From Casp-actino8 sp001510455 (lineage in GTDB: Bacteria; Actinomycetota; Acidimicrobiia; Acidimicrobiales; Ilumatobacteraceae): a stretch of 12,255 nucleotides of DNA. The DNA is taken from NCBI GenBank assembly GCA_027592035.1, contig JAQCIK010000040.1, positions 1 to 12,255 on the forward strand, in the 5' to 3' direction. Position 1 is the stretch's first letter. Each line of letters begins with the position of its first letter. The notes beneath the pieces were generated by a model. It saw only the letters and a list, made by a program, of their open reading frames with translations. It made no database searches and was not told the DNA's origin. Shown piece by piece: positions 6,642-12,255 of this stretch. The translations under genes were made by a program, and so were the position numbers.

Positions 6642-7292
6642 TCACGCAGTCACCAGGATGCGGGCCGATGCGAAGGCATCGACCGAGATACGTCGACCGT
6701 CGACGTCGAGTTCCATCGAGCCGTCGCGATCGACCGACGAGACGCAGCCTCGGCGACCGGGCTGGATGCTCGAGGATTCGAGGAACTCGAGGAGGCCGGG
6801 AGTGAATTCGAGCTCCTCGGGGATGCGGGACACGGTGAACTCGGTGCCAGCCGACAACGTACCGAGCGGGCGAGTGTCGGGATCGACGTACGACGAACCG
6901 GGAATGGGGTTGCCATGAGGGCAGGTGGTGGGCGCGCCGAGAAGGCGATTCATCGCCGCCTCCACCGAGTCGCTCATGACGTGCTCCCACTTTCCGGCTT
7001 CGTGGTGTGCTTCGGCCCACGAGAGACCGAGGACGTCGGTGAGAAAGCGCTCGGCCAGACGATGACGTCGAACCACGGTGGTGGCGAGATCGGTTCCGTC
7101 AGCCGTGAGTTGCACGCGATTGTCGACCGACTCGACCAGACCGGCCTTGGTGAGTTTGTCGATCATCTGTGAGACCGAGGCTCGACTCACTTCGAGTCGT
7201 TCGGCGATTCGGGCCTGGATCACGTCGAGGTCGTCCTCGTGCAGTTCGAAGATGCACTCGCAGTACTCCTCGAAAGCGGGATGTCGCTCCAT
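6642..7292 (-). CDS. DtxR/MntR-family metal-dependent transcriptional repressor
   Basis: A three-domain metalloregulator of 216 residues. Residues 7-65 form a winged helix-turn-helix (VIQARIAERLEVSRASVSQMIDKL). Residues 70-132 are the dimerisation and metal domain (RRHRLAERFL, KWEHVMSDSVE, CPHGNPIPG). Residues about 140-214 are a FeoA/SH3-like domain. By alignment from memory, the first-site ligands look MntR-like (Glu9 and Glu12 for Asp8 and Glu11 of B. subtilis MntR, plus His77, Glu103 and His104). The position of DtxR Cys102/MntR Glu99 is Gly100. DtxR ancillary-site residues His79, Glu83 and His98 correspond to His77, Glu81 and His96. Iron or manganese is therefore unclear. Start ATG 7292 has TAACCT 6 bases upstream. 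It heads a two-gene unit with the lipoprotein. Confidence 0.92.
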   Translation of the reverse strand: MERHPAFEEYCECIFELHEDDLDVIQARIAERLEVSRASVSQMIDKLTKAGLVESVDNRVQLTADGTDLATTVVRRHRLAERFLTDVLGLSWAEAHHEAGKWEHVMSDSVEAAMNRLLGAPTTCPHGNPIPGSSYVDPDTRPLGTLSAGTEFTVSRIPEELEFTPGLLEFLESSSIQPGRRGCVSSVDRDGSMELDVDGRRISVDAFASARILVTA

Positions 7293-7298
7293 GCCCCG

Positions 7299-7304
7299 AG
7301 GTTA
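7299..7304 (-). promoter_or_regulatory. Putative -10 (TAACCT) of the DtxR-type gene, overlapping an AGGTTA half-site
   Basis: On the minus strand TAACCT ends 6 bases before the ATG at 7292, which fits a leaderless transcript. Read on the plus strand the same bases are AGGTTA, the half-site of the DtxR/IdeR box consensus. A second, imperfect arm (GGTACC, 7309-7314) follows. Binding of the regulator here would block its own promoter. The operator reading is speculative, because only one half-site is good. Confidence 0.35.
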
Positions 7305-7368
7305 CAGCGGTACCGAGAACCCTGTCCCGGCGGAACTGATCGCCGTACGACCAGACGGGTCGGGGCTC

Positions 7369-7374
7369 TACCCT
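7369..7374 (+). promoter_or_regulatory. Putative -10 element (TACCCT), leaderless arrangement
   Basis: TACCCT fits TANNNT and ends 6 bases before the GTG at 7381. There is no SD between them. This is the same arrangement as at 982-987 and 7299-7304. Confidence 0.42.
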
Positions 7375-7380
7375 CGGTGT

Positions 7381-8175
7381 GTGACATCCGACGAGTTGCC
7401 GCCACCCCCACCGGTCTGGGTCGATCCTCCGCGACGTTCGCGGGCTCCACTCGTCGTCAGTCTGTTGATCGCTCTCGTCGCAGCAGTCGTCGTCGTGTTG
7501 GTTGCGTCGGTGATGTTCGGTGACGACGAGAGTGGCCGGAGAAGTGATGACGTCGCCGAGGCGTTCCGTCGCCTGGACGATGTGCTCGAGTACGGCGACG
7601 ACGGTTACGTGGAGATGGTGGCGTGTCCGGTGGGTGATGCGCGTGAGTTGGCACGCGAGGTGTCGGGAGCAGTCGATGTCGATGCAGCGGTCGTCGACGG
7701 TGACGTCTTCGTCGATGCCTACGAGAGATTCGACGATTATCCGGCGATCGTGCAGTGCTTCGTGACGAGCGACCCCGACGACGGCTTCGGTCCGACCGCG
7801 GTCGGATTCTCGGTGTCGGCAGTTCCGAGCGGCTCGTACCGTGACTTCTTGTCGAGTGACGCGTACGAGTCCGACATCGAAGTGACGATCGACGTACAGC
7901 GTCGTCGGGACGGTCGGAAATTCTCGGGAGATCTGTTCGGCTACTGCTATCGGTCCGACGACCTGAGCGGGTGCGGGGCCGATGTGGTCGACCGTGGCAA
8001 TGGTGTGGTCCTGTCGGTGTATTTGCAGGGTTCGGAGCGGACTGCTCCCGAAGTCGTGGGTGCTCTCGAGGTGGTTCTCGGCGACATGATCGAGGCGTTG
8101 ACCCGGTTCGTCGATCTCAACCCGGTGCCCGAGACGTACCCCGATGTCGAAACCGACGGCGTGGGTGACGCCTGA
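7381..8175 (+). CDS. Single-pass membrane protein with extracellular domain, unknown function
   Basis: 264 residues from GTG 7381. A short proline-rich cytoplasmic segment (MTSDELPPPPPVWVDPPRRS) is followed by one strongly hydrophobic helix at about 23-46, then an acidic domain of about 215 residues presumably outside the membrane. That domain has four cysteines (82, 126, 189, 198), which could form two disulfides, and many Asp/Val-rich strands. I recognise no family; proline-rich plus one membrane helix plus small extracellular domain is common among actinobacterial orphan proteins. The frame is open 303 bases further upstream, but that part overlaps the DtxR-type gene on the other strand and has shadow-like composition. 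The start is supported by TACCCT 6 bases before it. It is divergent from the regulator and convergent with the toroid-enzyme gene, 24 bases apart. Confidence 0.75.
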   Translation: MTSDELPPPPPVWVDPPRRSRAPLVVSLLIALVAAVVVVLVASVMFGDDESGRRSDDVAEAFRRLDDVLEYGDDGYVEMVACPVGDARELAREVSGAVDVDAAVVDGDVFVDAYERFDDYPAIVQCFVTSDPDDGFGPTAVGFSVSAVPSGSYRDFLSSDAYESDIEVTIDVQRRRDGRKFSGDLFGYCYRSDDLSGCGADVVDRGNGVVLSVYLQGSERTAPEVVGALEVVLGDMIEALTRFVDLNPVPETYPDVETDGVGDA

Positions 8176-8199
8176 GTGAATTCGTCGGGTGCGGCCGAG

Positions 8200-9228
8200 T
8201 CAGTCGGTGACGAGTGACGGAATGAAGATCCGTGAGGCCGGAGAGGCCGAGGTGATCGCATCGGCGGCGAGGACGACGGCGGCGCCGGTGTAGGCGGTTC
8301 GTTCGCCGGACGGAAAGTTCTCGCGAGTCGGGTATACGACACCGGTCCAATACGAACCGTCGTCGTGGCGATGCGAACGCGTCCAGGCCAAGAGGTCGGT
8401 GGCTCGTTCGAGATCTCCGACTGCCGAATAGGCGAGCGAGCACTCGGCGGTCTCGGCGGCGGTGATCCAGGGTTCGTCGCTGACGCATCGGATTCCCTTG
8501 CCCGGCATGGCGAAAGTGGTCCAGCCTTCGTCGAGTCGAGCGCGCGCGGCGTCACCTTCGAGGGCATTGGTGAGGACGGGGTAGTACCAGTCCATGGCCC
8601 AGCGCTCCTTCGGTTCGAAGGCGTCGGGCCGTTCGATGATCACGGCACGGAGAACGTCGGCGGCGTCCCGCCAATCGGGTCGTGACTCACCGACCAAGTC
8701 GGCGAGTTCGACCGCGCACGTGAGAGCGTGCCAGATCGACGATGATCCGGTGAGGAGCGCATAGTCCCACGGGGACGAGGACTCCTCTCGTGCCCACAGC
8801 ACGGTCCCGTCGTGACGACGCATCGACAACACCCAGTCGACGGCTCGTTCCACGGTGGGCCACATGTGGTCGACGAAACCTCGATCCCAAGTGCAGAGCC
8901 AGTGATGCCAGACGCCGGCGGCCACGTACGCACACACGTTGGTGTCGAGTTTCGGCTCCTCGACGATTCCGCCGGGTAGGTAGTAGTTGAACCACCAGCC
9001 GTCGGCGTGCTGGGTGTCGGTCAACCACTCGTAGGCACGTTCGGCCTGGCGGTGCAGCCCGGCCACGTCGAGGGCCATGGCGGTTTCCACGTGGTTCCAC
9101 GGGTCGCAGTGACCATTTTCGAACCACGGGATCATCCCGGAGTCGAGTTGGAGTGCGGCGATCGACTCGGCAGTGCGGACGACTTCGTCGGCGCTGAGCA
9201 CGCCCTCGATGTGGGGAACGTTCGTCAT
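8200..9228 (-). CDS. Prenyltransferase/squalene-cyclase-like alpha/alpha-toroid protein
   Basis: 342 residues, all helical in appearance, with a recurring turn of the form Q-x-x-D-G-x-W at about residues 27-35 (QLDSGMIPW), 73-78 (QHADGW), 139-145 (HDGTVLW) and 288-294 (HDDGSYW). Such spaced aromatic turns between helix pairs mark the alpha/alpha barrel of prenyltransferase, squalene-cyclase and some glycoside hydrolase families. There is no signal peptide or membrane segment and no DDxxD or DxDD cyclase motif that I can find, so terpene cyclisation is not supported. Hydrolysis or binding of a glycan is an alternative. Start ATG 9228 overlaps the methyltransferase stop as ATGA (4 bases), indicating translational coupling; the longer upstream frame is rejected for that reason. 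Third gene of the operon. Confidence 0.78.
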   Translation of the reverse strand: MTNVPHIEGVLSADEVVRTAESIAALQLDSGMIPWFENGHCDPWNHVETAMALDVAGLHRQAERAYEWLTDTQHADGWWFNYYLPGGIVEEPKLDTNVCAYVAAGVWHHWLCTWDRGFVDHMWPTVERAVDWVLSMRRHDGTVLWAREESSSPWDYALLTGSSSIWHALTCAVELADLVGESRPDWRDAADVLRAVIIERPDAFEPKERWAMDWYYPVLTNALEGDAARARLDEGWTTFAMPGKGIRCVSDEPWITAAETAECSLAYSAVGDLERATDLLAWTRSHRHDDGSYWTGVVYPTRENFPSGERTAYTGAAVVLAADAITSASPASRIFIPSLVTD

Positions 9229-9965
9229 GCGGCGACTTTCATGGTCGAGGGCTTCTTGATTCCGTAGACGATCAGACTCTTGCCGATCACTGGGGAGAGG
9301 ACTTTCTCGACGGCCTTCACACTGCGCGGTTGCTTCTCGATGTCCCATTCGAGGAAGCGCTTGTACGCGTTCACCAGTCGGTGATCGTCACGTCGGGGGC
9401 CGACGAGGCACTTCAGCCACCAGTACGGCGAGTGAAGGGCGTGAGCGTGATGTGATCCGCGCACGTCGAGTCCGGCGGCTCGAAGCTTGGCCACGAGTTC
9501 GGTGCGGCTGTAGATGCGAACGTGCCCGCCGATCGACTTCGGAGCGTGGTACTCGTCGGACAGTGTCCAGTTGATCCTCTCGGGCCACCAGGCCGGAACC
9601 GTGCAGGCGAACGTTCCGCCCGGACGAAGGACGCGAACCAGTTCGGCGATGGCCGACACGTCGTCCTGGATGTGTTCGAGCACTTCGGAGGTGATCACGC
9701 GATCGAACGTGTCGTCGGGGAAGGGCAATCGCGTCGCGTCGCCGCGTAGCGCACCGATGTAGGACTCGCGGGAGATCTGGTTCTCCTCGAGCATGGCTCC
9801 GAACGTGGCGCGAGTGGTGCGGACCTCGTCGTCGGCGTAGTCGAGAGCAACGATTCGTCCGCCGCGGCGAGCGACTTCGTAGGCGTGCCGTCCGAATCCG
9901 GCTCCCGCATCGAGCACCAGATCACCCGGCACGAGGCCCAACCTTTCGAAACGGATCGTGAGCAT
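9225..9965 (-). CDS. Class I SAM-dependent methyltransferase
   Basis: 246 residues with the Rossmann methyltransferase core of the Methyltransf_11 type. Motif I is VLDAGAGFGRHAYEVARRG (17-35). The ribose-binding acid is in IVALDYAD (Asp42). GDATRLPFPDDTFDRV (75-90) and the post-motif ITSEVLEHIQD follow, then LRPGGTF. The C-terminal third (GGHVRIYSRTELVAKLRAAGL and the PYWWLKCLVG segment) resembles methyltransferases acting on sugars or lipid-linked substrates, but the acceptor cannot be read from sequence. The ATG at 9965 overlaps the glycosyltransferase stop as TGATG, so the genes are translationally coupled; an SD is absent and not needed. The frame remains open to 10181, but that part is the shadow of the glycosyltransferase. 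Confidence 0.9.
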   Translation of the reverse strand: MLTIRFERLGLVPGDLVLDAGAGFGRHAYEVARRGGRIVALDYADDEVRTTRATFGAMLEENQISRESYIGALRGDATRLPFPDDTFDRVITSEVLEHIQDDVSAIAELVRVLRPGGTFACTVPAWWPERINWTLSDEYHAPKSIGGHVRIYSRTELVAKLRAAGLDVRGSHHAHALHSPYWWLKCLVGPRRDDHRLVNAYKRFLEWDIEKQPRSVKAVEKVLSPVIGKSLIVYGIKKPSTMKVAA

Positions 9966-11260
9966 CAGGTGAGCCGACCGTTGCGCTTGAGCTTCTCGAT
10001 GTTGTGCGGCATCGACAGAACTTCCCGGTACTGCTCGACCGTGAGTTCGGCGCAGCGACGCCACGTCCAGCGATCGAGGACGCGCCGGCGGCCGTTGGCT
10101 CCGACTCGGGCACGGAGTTCGGGATCGTCGAGACCCCGCCGGATGGTGGTGGCGAGGGCTTCGACGTCTCCGGCCTTGCACTGGAGAACGGTGTCACCGT
10201 CGGCACCCGTCACTTCGGGAAGGGCTCCGCCGTCGGTGGCAACCAGGCAGATGCCGGTGCACATGGCCTCGATGGCCGGGAGGCTGAAGCCTTCGTAGAG
10301 CGACGGAACGACGGCCAATTCGGCCTCGGCATAGAGCTCGACGATTCGTTCGTCGGGCACACCCGACACGAACTGGATGTGCGGTTCGAGGCCCAACTTC
10401 TGGATGAGGTCCATGCTCTTGCCGGGCTTGGGCTTGCCGATGATGGTGAGGGTGAGGTCGCGTTCGGTGCGCAACTTGGCCATGGCCTCGAGCAAGTACG
10501 GAAGACCCTTCAAGGCGACGTCGGCCGACGCAGTGGTGATGAGGCGCCCCGGAATACGGGTGACGTCCGGTTTGGGTGCGAAGAGTTGAGGGTCGACACC
10601 CACCGGAACGAGTCGCATGCGGTCGAGGGACACACCCATGTCGGAGTGAATGTCCTTGATGCTGTTCTCGCTCACGACGACGATGCGGGGCATCTTGCTC
10701 GCGACTCGTCCTTGCATCTTCACGAAGGAATAGAAGCGCGACACGCCGAGCTTCTTCCACCAGTTGGGAGCGTGCTCCATCTCGAGGGCACGGTCACGTG
10801 TGATCGGATGGTGAAGGGTGACGACCGTGGGGATCATCTTTTCGACACCGAGGATGCCGCGGCCGAGACATTGGTTGTCGTGCACGAGGTCGAACTCACG
10901 GGTGCGAGAGGCGAGGTGGCGCTTCACGCGGGCCGAAAAGGCCGTGGGTTCGCCGAATTGGCCGGTCAGGAAGAGTCCGAGTTCGAGCCAGTCTTCGCGC
11001 TTTTTCAGCTCCCAGATCGCCGGGAGTCGAAACGGGTAGTGGTCGTTCACGAGATCGAGACTCGGGAGCTTGGTGAGGGGAACCCGATCGTCGAGGACGG
11101 GGTAGGGCTGGCCGCCGAACACCTCGACCGAGTGGCCGAGGTCGACCAAGGCCTTGGTGAGGTGTCGGGTGTAGACGCCTTGGCCTCCGACGTGCGGTTT
11201 TCCTCGGTAGGTGAGGTAGGCCAGACGCAGCGGCGCGTCGGGATCGAGGACGGACGCCAT
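9965..11260 (-). CDS. GT4-family glycosyltransferase (GT-B fold)
   Basis: A 431-residue retaining glycosyltransferase that moves a sugar from a nucleotide donor to an acceptor at the cytoplasmic side of the membrane. The N-terminal acceptor domain has the glycine-rich loop HVGGQGVYTRHL (23-34) and the DLVHDNQCLGRG segment. The C-terminal donor domain has VPVGVDPQLF, KGLPYLLEAM and the GT4 E-x7-E motif EGFSLPAIE (Glu323, Glu331), followed by ATDGGALPEV. The acceptor domain resembles, from memory, the actinobacterial family that includes mycobacterial Rv0225, which lies next to a methyltransferase gene; I could not check this. Start ATG 11260 has TAGGGT 9 bases upstream. It is the first gene of the three-gene operon that ends at 8200. 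Confidence 0.93.
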   Translation of the reverse strand: MASVLDPDAPLRLAYLTYRGKPHVGGQGVYTRHLTKALVDLGHSVEVFGGQPYPVLDDRVPLTKLPSLDLVNDHYPFRLPAIWELKKREDWLELGLFLTGQFGEPTAFSARVKRHLASRTREFDLVHDNQCLGRGILGVEKMIPTVVTLHHPITRDRALEMEHAPNWWKKLGVSRFYSFVKMQGRVASKMPRIVVVSENSIKDIHSDMGVSLDRMRLVPVGVDPQLFAPKPDVTRIPGRLITTASADVALKGLPYLLEAMAKLRTERDLTLTIIGKPKPGKSMDLIQKLGLEPHIQFVSGVPDERIVELYAEAELAVVPSLYEGFSLPAIEAMCTGICLVATDGGALPEVTGADGDTVLQCKAGDVEALATTIRRGLDDPELRARVGANGRRRVLDRWTWRRCAELTVEQYREVLSMPHNIEKLKRNGRLT

Positions 11261-11269
11261 AGGGGGACA

Positions 11270-11275
11270 ACCCTA
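11270..11275 (-). promoter_or_regulatory. Putative -10 element (TAGGGT) of the glycosyltransferase operon
   Basis: TAGGGT on the minus strand lies 9 bases before the GT4 start codon, within the 29-base gap after the upstream Ig-like gene. The leader would be only a few bases long or absent. Its presence suggests the operon can be expressed independently of the upstream gene, although read-through is possible because no terminator is visible in the gap. Confidence 0.42.
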
Positions 11276-11289
11276 CCGGCGGGTCACTT

Positions 11290-12255
11290 TCAGCAGGTCG
11301 TGGCCAGGGTGGCTGAGCCGATGGCACTTTGCCCGGTCGTGGTCTCGGCGGTGACCTCGATCAGGACCGTTGTGGTGCCCTTTGGGATGGACGTTGTCGC
11401 CCGCCAATAGTCGTCGATGCCGAGGGACATCGTGAGGGTTGGTGACGGTCCGAGCAGTTCTCCGTCGGCGTTCTTGAACTGGGCTCCACCGAAGACCGAG
11501 CCCGAGGCCACCTTTCCGTTGGTGGTCACGATGGCTCGTATGCCGAGTGTCGAACACTGCAACGACGTTCCCGAGACCTTGTTCACCGAGATCGAGATCG
11601 GTGCGCTCGTCGTCGTGGTTCGTTCGATGGCGCCGAACATGGTGGCCGTGCGGGTGGGCGAAGACGACCCGCCCGATGCCGACGTGGTGAACGTGAGCGT
11701 GTGAGAGAACGATCCGGTGGGGAAGTTCTTCGGATCGGCCGCGGCTCGCGCCCGGTCGAACGTGATGGCCATCGACGACTGCTCACCAGCGGCGAGAGTT
11801 CCCGTCGACGGTGACGCGGCGAACATCGACGACGACACGGCGGTGCTGAACGTGATCGGGAACGAATTCGGATTGAAGAGCGCGACTTTCACGGCGGTTC
11901 CGTTGCTTCCGAAGTCGAGTTTGGTACTCGACACCTGAATCGACTGCACGGCGATCGGGGCCTTGGTCGTCGAACTCGACGACGGAGTCGTCCGGGCGGC
12001 GTCCGACGTCGTGGGCGCATTCGTCGACGGAACGACGGGCACGATCGGCTGACTCGTCGCCGATGTCGATGCCGGAGGACCCGCTACTCCATCTCCGGCT
12101 CCACCGATGGCGCCATCGTCGACGTTCGTGGGTGTGGTCGTGGGTGTGATCGTGGCTGGGGTGTCGTCGTCACCGAAGATCTGGATCACCGATCCGCCAC
12201 CCGACACGATCTGTCGATCGTCACTCGACGAGAGTTCGTCACTGGTGACTGGTGC
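11290..12255 (-). CDS. Surface/secreted protein with Thr/Ser/Pro-rich linker and Ig-like domains (5' end beyond window)
   Basis: The frame is open from the stop at 11290-11292 to the right edge (321 codons), so the N-terminus and any signal or membrane anchor are missing. A GTG at 12207 is the first possible internal start, but the frame remains open and gene-like before it. From the N-terminal side: an acidic segment, a Thr/Pro/Ser/Ala-rich linker (about 70 residues, TPTTTPTNV and TTSDAARTTPSSSS), then an Ig-like beta domain of the ASH/DUF1573 style (STKLDFGSNGTAVKVALFNP, TGTLAAGEQSSMAITF), and a second beta domain with Cys in LQCSTLG and a terminal Cys that may pair. A linker of this kind usually spans the cell wall (general knowledge). 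Binding partner unknown. It precedes the GT4 operon on the same strand. Confidence 0.72.
   Translation of the reverse strand, partial: APVTSDELSSSDDRQIVSGGGSVIQIFGDDDTPATITPTTTPTNVDDGAIGGAGDGVAGPPASTSATSQPIVPVVPSTNAPTTSDAARTTPSSSSTTKAPIAVQSIQVSSTKLDFGSNGTAVKVALFNPNSFPITFSTAVSSSMFAASPSTGTLAAGEQSSMAITFDRARAAADPKNFPTGSFSHTLTFTTSASGGSSSPTRTATMFGAIERTTTTSAPISISVNKVSGTSLQCSTLGIRAIVTTNGKVASGSVFGGAQFKNADGELLGPSPTLTMSLGIDDYWRATTSIPKGTTTVLIEVTAETTTGQSAIGSATLATTC

Noticed and set aside
6637..7020. An extended reading of the lipoprotein gene from 7020
   Set aside because: The extension is Arg/His/Ser/Pro-rich shadow of the DtxR-type gene and would bury the lipoprotein signal peptide in the middle of the protein.
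7078..7380. An extended reading of the membrane protein from 7078
   Set aside because: It overlaps the regulator gene on the opposite strand, has Ser/Arg-rich shadow composition, and the GTG at 7381 with its upstream TACCCT gives a better start.
9966..10181. An extended reading of the methyltransferase from 10181
   Set aside because: The added part is an Arg/Pro-rich shadow of the glycosyltransferase C-terminus; the TGATG overlap gives a natural start at 9965.
10004..11410. A 468-codon open frame on the plus strand opposite the glycosyltransferase
   Set aside because: It lies entirely antisense to a well-supported GT4 gene and neighbour. Its protein has the Glu/Gly/Val/His-rich composition expected of an antisense shadow in high-GC DNA and shows no domain.
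1..12255. CRISPR arrays, tRNA or rRNA genes, insertion sequences, phage genes or attachment sites
   Set aside because: I looked for regularly spaced repeats, tRNA-like cloverleaf landmarks, transposase motifs and terminal inverted repeats and saw none. The only repeats are the coding repeats of the HU tail.
1..12255. Apparent abundance of GATCG and TCGA words across the window
   Set aside because: It is explained at least partly by codon preference (ATC, GAC, GTC, TCG followed by G- or C-starting codons) and I could not count it against a codon-preserving shuffle, so I do not claim a functional motif.

Overview
The window looks like a stretch of chromosome from a high-GC actinobacterium. The evidence is an HU protein with a lysine/alanine/proline-rich C-terminal tail, an actinobacterial-type (class II) HelD helicase, a DtxR-family repressor, an acetolactate-synthase-like enzyme close to mycobacterial IlvX, strong use of C/G-ending codons, and GTG starts. 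The style (Asp/Val/Ser-rich proteins, TCG and GATCG-rich DNA, Thr-rich lipoprotein and surface linkers) would suit Acidimicrobiia, but this is an impression and was not tested by phylogeny. There is no sign of phage, transposon, CRISPR, tRNA or rRNA. The longest gap between genes is about 170 bases.

Layout. Bases 1-975 (minus): the 5' part of an HU gene that runs off the left edge, preceded by a small stand-alone protein resembling the eRF1 domain-3/'translational machinery protein' family. Bases 1145-2698 (plus): a thiamine-diphosphate enzyme of the IlvX type. Bases 2705-3148 (minus): a hotdog acyl-CoA thioesterase, divergent from a cold-shock protein (3235-3447, plus). Bases 3460-3960 (minus): a YbaK-type Cys-tRNA(Pro) deacylase, divergent from helD (4031-6205, plus). 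Bases 6208-7292 (minus): a two-gene unit of a DtxR/MntR-like metalloregulator and a small lipoprotein. Bases 7381-8175 (plus): a single-pass membrane protein of unknown function. Bases 8200-11260 (minus): a tightly coupled three-gene operon (GT4 glycosyltransferase, SAM methyltransferase, alpha/alpha-toroid enzyme). Bases 11290-12255 (minus): a secreted or surface Ig-like protein, cut by the right edge.

The first two thirds is core housekeeping in alternating orientation, with convergent ends only 2-24 bases apart. Several genes start 6-9 bases after a TANNNT hexamer, which suggests leaderless transcription. The most coherent functional unit is the operon at 8200-11260. Its genes overlap by 1 and 4 bases, and the product is most likely a modified glycan or glycolipid of the cell envelope, with a surface Ig-like protein encoded just upstream. 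The DtxR-lipoprotein pair is the second unit worth attention, because one normally essential metal-ligand position in the regulator is glycine.
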